Assembly (NCBI GenBank): GCA_950295325.1
Contig: OX485805.1
Location: 40,909,501 to 40,973,500 of the forward strand
Origin: Polytrichum commune
Lineage: Eukaryota > Streptophyta > Polytrichopsida > Polytrichales > Polytrichaceae
DNA: 64,000 nt
Direction: 5' to 3'
Part shown: piece by piece, positions 1-11,660 of the stretch
Layout: each line of letters opens with the position of its first letter
Numbering within the stretch: the first letter of the stretch is position 1
Position numbers and translations under genes: made by a program
Notes under the pieces: model-generated
Database searches by the model: none
What the model saw: the letters and a program-made list of their open reading frames with translations, nothing else
What the model was told of the DNA's origin: nothing

Positions 1-2876
1 GCACCGAAACTCAATTCCTCCAACGCCACGAGCGTGCACACTCCGCATGGAAATTCTTCCAACGCCTCGCATCCCCACATGTGGAGTTCCTTCAAACTTG
101 TCAAACCCCCTAATCCTCCCGGAATCTTCTTCAAAGATTTGCATCCATTAAATGCTAATTCCTTCAACGCCACAAGCGTGCAAACTCCAGATGGAAATTC
201 TTCCAAGGCCTCGCATCCATTCATGTAGAGTTCCTTCAAACTTGTCAAAGCCCCCAATCCTCCCGGAATCTTCTTCAAAGATTTGCATCCACTGAAACTC
301 AATATCTCCAACGCCACGAGCGTGCACACTCCGCATGGAAATTCTTCCAACGCCTCGCATCCCCACATGTGGAGTTCCTTCAAACTTGTCAAACCCCCTA
401 ATCCTCCCGGAATCTTCTTCAAAGATTTGCATCCATTAAATGCTAATTCCTTCAACGCCACAAGCGTGCAAACTCCAGATGGAAATTCTTCCAAGGCCTC
501 GCATCCATTCATGTAGAGTTCCTTCAAACTTGTCAAAGCCCCTAATCCTCCCGGAATCTTCTTCAAAGATTTGCATCCACTGAAACTCAATATCTCCAAC
601 GCCACGAGCGTGCACACTCCGCATGGAAATTCTTCCAACGCCTCGCATCCCCACATGTGAAGTTCCTTCAAACTTGTCAAACCCCCTAATCCTCCCGGAA
701 TCTTCTTCAAAGATTTGCATCCATTAAATGCTAATTCCTTCAACACCACAAGCGTGCAAACTCCAGATGGAAATTCTTCCAAGGCCTCGCATCCATTCAT
801 GTAGAGTTCCTTCAAACTTGTCAAAGCCCCTAATCCTCCCGGAATCTTCTTCAAAGATTTGCATCCACTGAAACTCAATATCTCCAACGCCACGAGCGTG
901 CACACTCCGCATGGAAATTCTTCCAACGCCTCGCATCCCCACATGTGGAGTTCCTTCAAACTTGTCAAACCCCCTAATCCTCCCGGAATCTTCTTCAAAG
1001 ATTTGCATCCACCGAAAGTCAATATCTCCAACGCCACGAGCGTGCACACTCCGGATGGAAATTCTTCCAAGCCCTCACATTCCCGCATGTTGAGTGTCTT
1101 CAAACTTGTCAAACCCCCTAATCCTCCCGGAATCTTCTTCAAAGATTTGCATGCACCGAAACTCAATTCCTCCAACGCCACGAGCGTGCACACTCCGCAT
1201 GGAAATTCTTCCAACGCCTCGCATCCCCACATGTGGAGTTCCTTCAAACTTGTCAAACCCCCTAATCCTCCTGGAATCCTCTTCAAAGATTTGCATCCAC
1301 CGAAAGTCAATATCTCCAACGCCACGAGCGTGCACACTCCGGATGGAAATTCTTCCAAGGCCTCGCATCCATCCATGTAGAGTTTCTTCAAACTTGTCAA
1401 ACCCCCTAATCCTCCGGGAATCTTCTTCAAAGATTTGCATCCACCGAAAGTCAATATCTCCAACGCCACGAGCGTGCACACTCCGGATGGAAATTCTTCC
1501 AAGCCCTCACATTCCCGCATGTTGAGTGTCTTCAAACTTGTCAAACCCCCAAATCTTGCCGGAATCGTCTTCAAGGATTTGCATCTAGAGAACTGTAATT
1601 CCTCCAAGGCGACGAGCGTGCACACTCCGGATGGAAATTCTTCCAAGGCCTCGCATTCCCACATGTAGAGTTCCTTCAAACTTGTCAAACCCCCTAATCC
1701 TCCGGGAATCTTCTTCAAAGATTTGCATGCACCGAAACTCAATTCCTCCAACGCCACGAGCGTGCACACTCCGCATGGAAATTCTTCCAACGCCTCGCAT
1801 CCCCACATGTGGAGTTCCTTCAAACTTGTCAAACCCCCTAATCCTCCCGGAATCTTCTTCAAAGATTTGCATGCACCGAAAGTCAATATCTCCAACGCCA
1901 CGAGCGTGCACACTCCGGATGGAAATTCTTCCAAGCCCTCACATTCCCGCATGTTGAGTGTCTTCAAACTTGTCAAACCCCCTAATCCTCCCGGAATCTT
2001 CTTCAAAGATTTGCATGCACCGAAACTCAATTCCTCCAACGCCACGAGCGTGCACACTCCGCATGGAAATTCTTCCAACGCCTCGCATCCCCACATGTGG
2101 AGTTCCTTCAAACTTGTCAAACCCCCTAATCCTCCTGGAATCCTCTTCAAAGATTTGCATCCACCGAAAGTCAATATCTCCAACGCCACGAGCGTGCACA
2201 CTCCGGATGGAAATTCTTTCAAGCCCTCACATTCCCGCATGTTGAGTGTCTTCAAACTTGTCAAACCCCCTAATCCTCCCGGAATCTTCTTCAAAGATTT
2301 GCATGCACCGAAATTCAATTCCTCCAACGCCACGAGCGTGCACACTCCGGATGGAAATTCTTCCAAGGCCTCGCACTCCGACATGTAGAGTCCCTTCAAA
2401 CTTGTCAAACCCCCTAATCCTCCCGGAATCTTCTTCAAAGATTTGCATTGTATAATGCATAATTCCTCCAAGGAGATTATGCTTTGAAGTTCATTTGGAA
2501 ACTCATCCAATGTTTCACACTGTACGAAGTGTAATGCTTTCAAAGTTGTGAAATGGAGAACATCAAATGGAAAAGAGTTTGTGATTTGACCTTTGTATAT
2601 TTCAAGTACACTTAATTTCTTCAAATTTATTTTCGCAAGCTCTTTGAAATCCTTGTTGAATGTTTGTTGCGTTGCTAAAAAATCATCACATTGGGTTTTG
2701 AAATGGATCCTCAACCTTTTGAGTTTGGCGGTTCCATTGAGGATAGCAAAAAGAAGGTTCACATCCTCGCAATTGTGAACACTTAACAATCGTAGATTAT
2801 GTGCTTGTAAAATTGGTGCAAATGTCACTCCTTTCTCAAAATTTGTAAACGACATGCCTTCAATTGATTTTGTGTC
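1..2876 (-). pseudogene. Exon 3 of copy A: LRR array running off the window
   Basis: The LRR frame has no stop from about 2,876 to base 1, although no closed ORF is seen because the exon leaves the window. The leader (FTNFEKGVTFAPIL and following) matches copy B closely. About 17 double units of 144 bp (34 LRRs) are in view. Array-specific features: nearly every unit reads AAAGATTTGC where copy B reads AAGGATTTGC, and many units encode FPCGVC rather than FPSGVC. A 288-bp higher-order repeat runs through 148-1,011. The acceptor expected at about 2,877 is destroyed. Confidence 0.8.
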
Positions 2877-3046
2877 GTGCGTGGAAAACAAACATTAAAC
2901 TACGGAACATTTTTTTAAAATCTTATTTAATTATTGCTCATAGTTACAATTCTCACTTTCAAGACATAACTTCATATATGATATTAGAAAGAAAAAATGC
3001 GTACATTTGTGCGAAAGAAAAAAATGCCTACGTTTGTGCGACATAC

Positions 3047-4105
3047 CTTTTGATTACAATAATCAATGAATGTTGATGAAGGAAAATCCCATATTCGAGA
3101 ACCTTGGTATTCGTTTTCCACAATCCTACGACCCATATTCCGCAATTGATCATGCATATCCAAAACACCATCTTCATCAACTTTAAACAACGATTTGTCT
3201 TGCAGCTTCTCGAAAGTTCGTTCTATAATGTCTTCATCATCATCATCAAAGCATCTAAGTATTCTCTCCTTTGTAAATGGCAAGCCACCAATACTTGAGT
3301 CTTTGCAAAAGAAACAACATATATCCATGAACATGTTTTTTTCCCTTTCATCTAGCTCATCAAAACTGATTCTCAATGTGTTCCAAATTCTTTCATCTCC
3401 ATTTCCATCATGCCTTGCCCTCAACAATCTTTGCATTCTTCGCTCCCATATTCTTAAACGTCTCTCCCCATTTAAGGAACTACCCATCACCTCCAAACTC
3501 AACGGGAGTCCGTCACAAGCCTTCACAATTTCTTGAACTACATATTTCAAGTAAGGCAAGCATGGTTGGTTGGTTGTACAAAATGCATGCATCGAAAATA
3601 ATTCCAAAGATTGTTGCCCATCAAGGGTTTGCACCTCTACTTTCCCAACCACGGGTACGTATGCTTCCAAGGACTTCCATTCACGAGAAGTGGCAATGAA
3701 TTTACTTCCATCACCATGTTGAAATTCATGATTGCCCAATAGTTCCTCGAGTTGGCTTGCTTTACCAACATTGTCTACAACAATAAGAACTTTTTGCATG
3801 TGTTGCAATTGGGTCAAAATCTCTCGTACTTCTATTAATGGTATGGTTTTGGGTAACGCTTTCACATTTTGTAGCTTGTATCACACTGCCATACTACAAC
3901 TTTCATCTTTGAAGTCATTTACAAAGACCATCGCATCAAATTGGTGGGAGATCTTATCACTTAAAGCAACCGCAATCGTTGACTTGCCGATTCCGCCCAT
4001 GCCCACAAACCCCAAACTACCAACATCTTGAAGTAGTTTTTCCAATTTTGGTATCTTTTCTTTCAAGCCAATCAATTTGGATTCCCCATTTGTGTTGTTT
4101 TCCAC
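3047..4105 (-). pseudogene. Exon 2 of copy A: NB-ARC with nonsense codon
   Basis: Same 353-codon length as copy B with no indels. Walker A GMGGIGKS, kinase-2 VLIVVDNV, CDGLPLSLEVMGSS and LDMHDQLRNMGR are all present, but codon 75 (Arg CGA in copy B) is TGA at 3,883-3,881. A C-to-T change at CpG fits deamination of methylated cytosine. The reading frame downstream is intact to the donor AAG|GTATGT at 3,047/3,046. Confidence 0.85.
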
Positions 4106-4267
4106 CTACAAGAATGTCAATATACCAAGTTAATTCAATGATCTTGACCAAACTCATAAATCACATGAGGTCTTAAATTGTTTTGCACTATCAAGTTTTT
4201 AATATTACCATTGATTAAGATACATCCAACTTGCTTTGCAAATAAACATTGACAAAGAAAAATTCAC

Positions 4268-6076
4268 CTCATGTAGCATTTGATTTGACAATATGGATTT
4301 TGATTCCTCTTCGATTCTTGATAATGAGGTGTTACTACCAAGCTTCAAAGCTTTGGATGTAAATTGTGATAAGCATTGGCTGAAGGTGATATACATACGC
4401 CACAAGAATAAGATGACCCACAAAACACGGTCAAAAAATTCATATTTGAGCCTTCTCCACCATTGCCTTGGATTTGGGATAAAACTCAAAAGAAACGTGG
4501 GCTCATTGAGTTGCTTGGGGGCTGCAACATCATGGATAGTCTTGAAGATTGCATCATTCTTTAATTTTCTCAAAGTCTTAAGAATATCAAGAAATACCGG
4601 CCTTTTTGAAGGTTCCGTGGACCAACATTGTTGTATCAATGATTTCAATCCTTCTGAACAAGCTTGAGGGAGTTTGGGTCTCCCACCTTTCAAGACGGAG
4701 TTATTGTAGTCACGTTGAAGAACACCGTCAAAATTCCTCTTTCTTAAAATGATCTCAGAGCACATCATGCCGAAACTAAACACGTCTGATTTGAATGCAT
4801 CTACCTTTGAACTTCTTTCAAAAACCTCAGGTGCCATATACCCACAAGTTCCATATATCTTCCCACCAATAAGCACCTTTGAAGAGCTTGTCACTTCAAT
4901 TTTGGAAATACCAAAGTCAATTAGCTTCACATGCACATATTCCATACTAGTTGAATCATTTGAAGTTAGGACGACATTATCGGGCTTCAAGTCACGATGG
5001 GCGACTTTCATATCGTGAAGGTAGCACATTCCGCTTGCAATTTGCAACATGATATCAATGGCATTTTCTTCATTGAACATAGGTTGTTGATGTAAGAAAT
5101 GTGACAAGTCCATAGTTCCTCGTTCAATGACGATTTCAAATTCTTTCTTTTCTTTGCCTTGATTGTTGTCCCTCATAAAGCCACAACAAAACAATTTGAT
5201 GATATTCGGATGATTCAATCCTCCCAATATACCCGCCTCTTTCCAAACGAGTGTTTCATGCTCTAGGCCAATAACTTTGATCACCTTTGTGACAGTCTCC
5301 ATTCCCAACCATTTTGTGGAATATACGATTCCGAATGCACCTCCACCCAATCGAACACGTGGCTTTCCATATTCGGGGTGAGGATAGTCATGAGGAAAGA
5401 TAATGCTATCCAATTCACCACCTTCGGCCTTTGCAAGACCATTTACTCGTCCCATTAGGTACCATACTAGCATGCAATCTTTGCAACTTGCACTTTTGCA
5501 CATTTTCAAGTGCTTTGAAAACCTTTCATATATTGAATTATGGTCCTCTGCAACTTCATCGATGCATGTTGGAAAAAATGTCGTAGACCTTTCAATCTTC
5601 AAAATTTCAGCTTCTCGACTAGGAAAAACATGGCGAAGTATGTTGCACATTGTGTGGAAAGAACATTCAAAGTCCTCCAGAAGCTCTCTGAAGGTCTCTT
5701 TGTTATTCATTTGCTTCACCACAACCCGACACCAATCATCCTTGCAACATTCTTCTATCACACATTTTGCCTTGTTCACAACGAGGAGCATGTCTTCCTC
5801 CACTCGACGAAAGACTTTCCCATGTGAACTATTGGTGATCATTTCAATTGCTTGCACACCCTTGCGTAAATTGTCCAATAAATTTTCACATTGCCGACTA
5901 TTCAAAACTTCCTTTGACAATGATAATTTGGGAAAATTTGCAATCTCCATTGGTACTCGTAGAAAGTTTGTCATTTTCAACACTGATGTTTTTTGTTCCA
6001 TTGTCGTTTCTGTTAAATCATTGTTGTCAAAAAATACTTTTTGTGAAGAACGAGTAGTATACACATGCAAGCACAC
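4268..6076 (-). pseudogene. Exon 1 of copy A: kinase domain, still open
   Basis: 603 codons open from a GTG at 6,076; the first in-frame ATG is at 6,001. The kinase motifs are complete: LGGGAFGIVY, TVTKV, HRDLKPDN (RD-type), IDFGISK and YMAPEVF. It differs from copy B by an insertion before YGTCGY (SKVLIGGKIYGTCGY against SKPEVYGTCGY) and by Arg in the HRD motif. The post-kinase hydrophobic segment is present. The donor GAG|GTGAAT at 4,268/4,267 is intact. Upstream, the homologous start codon is out of frame because of the extra A at 6,029-6,034. Confidence 0.8.
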
Positions 6077-6130
6077 TCATAATGAGATGAAAATCAAGGG
6101 TTATGATTAATTTTTAAAGATGATTTTGCA

Positions 6131-6138
6131 ATATATAA
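6131..6138 (-). promoter_or_regulatory. TATA-like box of copy A, conserved with copy B
   Basis: The TATATAAAG-type sequence (on the plus strand) lies about 50 bp upstream of the homologous start codon at 6,080, in the same context as copy B. It suggests the promoter was duplicated with the gene. Confidence 0.35.
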
Positions 6139-6139
6139 A

Positions 6140-9100
6140 GCTTCTCAATATATTTTTTAGAAAAATGTGCTAACAACCTCAAATCAAATATGGTGACATT
6201 GAAGTGCTCACATGGCAATGATATACAAAAGATGTTTCCATTGCCTAATAGAAATAAAGATTGACATGATTATAGGAACCCCTAAGGGATTAAGAGGCCA
6301 TACTCCAGTCTCAAGGTTCTTTTGATATTATTTTTGGTGTGGAGGATTTTTATTTTTATTGGATTTCTTCCTCCCATAGCTTGTATACAAATATTCTATA
6401 TGAATACCTAAGTTATGAAATACATATTTTGAATATTATTATTCTTAAATCTCATTTCATAATTATAACTAGGTAACATTTATATAGATGCAAGCTCAAT
6501 GAACATTTTTAAATGTTTGTCATGAACTCAATCATCTGGCATATGTTGTACATGAGATAGCAAGAATTTGTTGACTACACTTGCAAAGCAATAGAATCGA
6601 ACAATTGAGAGATGTGGCAAAATTTTAACCTGATAAAATGAAAATTCTTGGAGAATTGTTTGAAGTGAATAGCCTCCCTTGGTGCTCTCGGACTTTGAAG
6701 TCTTATGTTCACCATGGAAAATGCTCAATGGTTGTCATGAAGTGAGCATAATGCATGTTCAAGCTTAGCAATAGTTGCAAAGTTTTGTAGCTTAAATCCC
6801 TGACACTTAAACAAGTTGGCTGCAAGACACTGTTGATTTGCCTCCTATGAAATCATTCGCATATGACTTTTGATTTTTGATATTTACAAACACCTGCACA
6901 TGGTCATCATTGAATTTGAGCTAAAACCATCTAGAAGTGCAATGTTGTAACTCAAAGCAAACCTCTCTTCACAAATCCATCTTGACAACTACTTCACTAC
7001 CTAATGAGGACAAATTAAACATCACGCATACTACTTTAGGTCAACCACTATGCATCAAGAAGGAATGCTCCCTATATCCCATATTCTACAGATGTATTAC
7101 TTAGAGAAAAAGTGAATCTTATACAAGCCATATGGAGACCACCTTCAAAACATCAAAACATCAAATCAAGAATTTCATGTTGGTCTTGTAATGACACTTC
7201 ATAACATTTAATAACCTAGAGAAACAAATAGTAGCTAGTCCTCATACACCCATACAATGAAAGCAATACATGTACAGAAGGTCACTCTAGGTCGAATACA
7301 ATAAAAAACAATTCTATGCCTTTGACTAGGACAAAGTAGTGCAAAAAATGCATAGAATGAGACTCTAGGTACTAGGTAGCAAAACTCATTACAACATATT
7401 CGAACACACATGGTAATCTAATGAAGGGGCTACACCAAAGTGAACATTGTTCTACGTCCAAAAGGGAAACCCCCCAAGTATGGCTTACGATTAGTGGTAG
7501 CCATGTTAAGGGGTCCATTAAGTAATTTGCTAAGCCATGTATAAATTTAGTTGACTCATCCCACGAGACTATTTCGGGATCTCTAATACTGACTCCGAGT
7601 GTAATTTGTTCCCCTTAAAAAAATGTGGTATATGGGGTTCTAAAGATTCAACTTCAACTTACAAGGCTACCACAAATTCTTGGCTCTATACATGCCGCGG
7701 TCTCAAAAACTTGAACCAAGTAATACACTACAAAATAAGACCACCCTCAAAACAACACATCAATAAATTCAAAATCTTAATATAGACTTGATCATACCCA
7801 CAAGAATCACTTTTCTAGGAAGGTTTGAACAATTTTCCACTTGAAGCATTCACAGTTGTCTATCTTGATGTAGTGTATTGATGCACTCCTTGGAGAAAGT
7901 TTGATACCTCCCCGACGTCTACAACACCACTAAAACATGTCCACTACTGGATTGACCTCATAATCCAAACTCCATGTGCCCAACAAAGATGAAGCCAATC
8001 ATTGAATAAAACAAAACATTTAACTCAATACTATTCTAGCTCCCAACTCCAACGACACAAATCCATATTTTGAACAATTTTGCAGCATTTTAAGGATTTT
8101 TCAAACGTCTCCCAAGCGGCCATTTCCTTTGATAGGTTCCAATGAAGAACAATTCCATTGCAAACATGGCCATGGTCTATTCTTCTAGAAACACAAGTAA
8201 TCCTTCCTTGAATCCTAGTAATAGGCATTAGAAGAAAAATGATGACAACATACCATGGTGTTAAGATGAGATGTTAAGTACCAAATGCACACACAAGAGT
8301 ACAGAGATGCATGACTCATACTACAATTCACTAGCGCACCACGACATAGTGTTGAGTTGGTACAAACAACCCAACACAACTCTAGCACCCACGCACTCTA
8401 TATCAGGCAGTAAACAAGATTCATTCACTGTAAGTTGGAAGGGTGGCCAACCTCTTGCACAACGAGAATGGGAGGGAGCCTCTTACCACGAGAAAGGAAA
8501 GAGACGAAAGAAAGGGGGTAAGTTAGTCTTCTGTTGAGGCTCAACCTAAGAGTTATCATAATCTAAGCTAATGTGTCTAACAATTATGAGACTAGGCACT
8601 AATGGGTAATAATGTTGTCATTGAACTCCCACCTTGAGGGATTTTGGCAAACCAACCCATACACTCGTTCCTTGTTGGATGCCTGAACCCTTACCTCCTA
8701 GGAACCAATGTATGGATCGTTTTGCCCCAGCCCACCTTGAGGTGGGTGGGTCATACTGATCTCCCTCTTATTTTTATGTTTACTGGTGTGCCTTTGTCAA
8801 ATTGGTGAGTCACTTTAACTGGGGAACCATTGATGAGTAAGTAAATTAATGAAGGGGGGAAAAATCTCCTAACTTAGTGATCATTAGTTCAAAGTGCAAA
8901 CAAAGAAAGTTTCCGGAGCATCTTAGCACTCCCAGAGCCAAAAGTTGGGGGGTGTTAGCCTTGTGGACCCCAACAATGTGTCCAGAAGAGCTAGGTTGGC
9001 AACCCAACGCCCCAGTGTCCGGGGAGGATTTTGAACATAATCGGTCAAAATCCTATTGTTTCTAAGTTCAACTGGTTATATGTTGTGATGTTTCGGTTTT

Positions 9101-11090
9101 TCTTTATTAATTTGAGGTATATTCAATAGATTCCTCTAAAATGATTGGTAATTTTCCTGAAGTGTTGAACTTCAACCGGTTATTCCTCAAACTCAATCAG
9201 TTCATCTGTAAGTAGTTGTCGGTTCTCCCCTTTCATTGCAACGCCCAATCCAATGGGGACGCAATACAAACGAGCATGACGAACATGAACATGATGACAA
9301 AGTCCAGGCAAACATGATGGAATCAGGAAAATTGCCACTAAATTTACCTTCTATAACTTATGCTTCAACTCTGACTCTGAAACTTGAAACGACTATCTGC
9401 GTTCTAACGTCACCTAATCCCCACCATTCTAAGAAATAACATGGCATCCAAGAAATGACATCACATTCACGAAATAGCACTACATTGCTAAGAAATGACG
9501 AGAAACCAAAAAGAACAGTGCAACTCCCTAGTTCTGCTCATTGGGATGTGAGCAATTTGTGGTCACTCTTAATTGAACACATGTACTTGAATGACATATG
9601 ACAAGGCTCGTAGTCAAGAATGGACACCAAAAATCCATGTCTTGGGATGAGATTGGATAGAAACCAACCTTGGTACACTCAAGACAACATTAAGAAAGCC
9701 TCTATGATCACTTAAAGAGGAAGATAATCACCACTAAATTAACCTCCTTCACAATTGCTAAAACCAGATGAGACAATTCCCAATTCAATCCACCTCCCGA
9801 AAGTGTCTCTAAATCGGAGATCATCATGGGCAACACATGCATGATGGTCTACTTCACAAACACCATCCTTGTATGGTAATGAACTTACTGCCAAGTTTTA
9901 GTTGCGGATTTTGGTCTTTCGCTCTAAATTGCAAGGATTATGTGTAAATAAGATTACCTTTTTAAATATACATAAGGACGCCTGCACTGTGTCGTGGCAA
10001 AAGTACTCATACTTTCTACTAAAGGCAATTGTATGCAGTGTCACAATACACTATGCAATTCAATTTGCAAAGTCAATTCTCCATAGTTACATGGTGGAGG
10101 CTAACTTGTGTTTGGGTCACTCAACCCATCTAATGTATGACTCTTTGGACCACAACAATCTTACTACCGTTCTTCCTTCGATATTTCACTTTGAGCGTTG
10201 TCACTTTAGATTTGCTCTTACCAGGTCAATTATGAATAGTTTGAGCTTTGACCGAAATTTTGTCAAATCGGAAGTATCAAACTCCCAAGATTTGCAAGTT
10301 CAGGCTGTCAACTCAAGCTACAGTATAAAGAATGCTTAGTTACCATTCCCGCTTTGAAATCTCAGTTTGAACATGGCAACTTTGCACTTGCTCAACCCTT
10401 GGAGAGCTTGAGGAATAGTCAAGCTCTCTTTACTTTGAGCTTGGGATGGAAGCTGCGAGTATCAAAACCTTAGAAACGTGCAAGATCTCAACTCAAGCTC
10501 TAGTGTAAAGGTGGACTAAGATAACCAACCAATTCTTATTCTATTCGATTGATGCAATTCAAAGCCCAAGTGTACCGTGCAATCATTACTTGGAGTTCGT
10601 AACTCCTCAAAATTCTTCAGATATATAGAAACCGATATCACATACCGGAGGCTTGGGATTGTCGAAATGTGGTGCAGTTGTATACAGCTCTAAATGTTGA
10701 AGATGAAACACTCGATCTTCAGCCGGATAGTAATTGTGGTGGGTAGCCCCACTGCTGCACGTCCGCACCCGCAAAATCTCAAAATTTCTTGCCATAAGGC
10801 GATTGCTCGGGTAACCTAGGGTTAGTCACAAGAACCAAAACACACTTCTTCATTCTCTCTACACTCAAAAAGTGAAAAACCAATTGTGGAAGTTTGGGAT
10901 TTCAGTGTGGAGGGATGATGAGTGCAGGCACAGTCCATATCACGCTCGGAAGTTCCTCTTGAGTGCAGGCTCCAACAGCCGATGTGAACCAAAAGAAAAG
11001 CTTCCCAAAACAACCCACGAGAGTGCAGAACAGAAGAAAAGGTGCAGATCATAACACCACACCATCGGCACCTCTCAGCTGCGGCTCTGC
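6140..11090. other. 5' flank of copy A receptor; no gene recognised
   Basis: Pairs with 50,145-54,703. Short ORFs exist on both strands. The 88-codon ORF at 8,271-8,537 is kept in copy B (52,302-52,568), but most of its differences change amino acids, as neutral drift would. The small ORF at 8,031-8,228 is frameshifted in copy B. Stretches such as GTCCGGGGAG near 9,017 and AACCGGTT-containing text near 9,170 resemble the dispersed repeat seen at 11,275 and 14,083. Confidence 0.5.
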
Positions 11091-11660
11091 GAGGTGCGTG
11101 GGGGAATCATTGACTCCCGGAAAAGGTGATCGGAGACTGGGGAACTACAGCAACTTACATTCGGTTCGTGCTTATCTTGTGATGAGTCAGAATGTACTAT
11201 GTTTGGAACGGATCATCATGCAACATATGACACTTTAATGTGCCTTGGTCTAAATTATGCAGTCTGCAACAGTGTCCGGGGAGAACCGACGAACCGACTG
11301 CGATGCTACTCAAAGAAGAACCGGTCGAGTTTGAGAAATTACCGGTTGAAGTTCAAGACTACAGGAAGATTACCCATCATTTTAGTGGAATCTCCGACAT
11401 GTGCCTCAAAGAAATGAAGAAACCCCAAAGATATATATGAACATGTGACCAGTTGGACTTGGACAGACTAGAATCTTACCGATTATGCCCAAATCTGGTT
11501 GACTCCTAAATATGAGGTGCGTGGGGGAATCCTTGACTCCCGGAAAAGGTGATCAGAGACTGGGGAACTACACCAAATTTAGAATCGGTTCGTGCTTATC
11601 TTGCTGAGTCAGAATGTACTATGTTTTGGACGGATCATCATGCAACATATAATACATTCA
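11091..11660. repeat. 422-bp tandem unit, copy A (one full and one truncated)
   Basis: Units begin GAGGTGCGTGGGGGAAT at 11,091 and 11,514 (offset 423). The second is cut after about 150 bp, where it continues into CATATAATACATTCATAC. Each full unit contains ATTGACTCCCGG, GTACTATGTTTGG, GGATCATCATGCAACATA, TGTCCGGGG and a GAACCGG/ACCGGTTGAAG block. No coding content is recognised. Confidence 0.75.

Larger units (their letters stand above)
1..6080 (-). pseudogene. Kinase-NB-ARC-LRR receptor, copy A, recently inactivated; 3' end outside window
   Basis: Same three-exon structure as copy B: exon 1 to 4,268, exon 2 4,105-3,047, exon 3 from about 2,876 to beyond base 1. Three lesions relative to copy B: (1) one extra A in a homopolymer (6,029-6,034) shifts the frame just after the homologous ATG at 6,080; (2) CGA to TGA at 3,883-3,881 stops NB-ARC at codon 75 of exon 2; (3) the exon 3 acceptor AG is AC (minus strand, 2,878-2,877). 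The kinase region and the LRR frame are otherwise open, so inactivation is recent. A shortened kinase-only product starting at an internal ATG (6,001) remains possible. Confidence 0.85.

Noticed and set aside
148-2460. Minus-strand ORFs reading MQIFEEDSGRIRGFDKFEG in both arrays
   Set aside because: Same strand as the LRR gene but shifted by one base; shadows of the LRR frame.
8031-8228. Minus ORF of 65 codons in the 5' flank
   Set aside because: Its copy B counterpart (52,135-52,323) is frameshifted by small indels, so there is no sign of selection.
8271-8537. 88-codon plus ORF kept in both copies
   Set aside because: Most differences from 52,302-52,568 change amino acids, no domain is recognised, and duplication is too recent for conservation to mean much.
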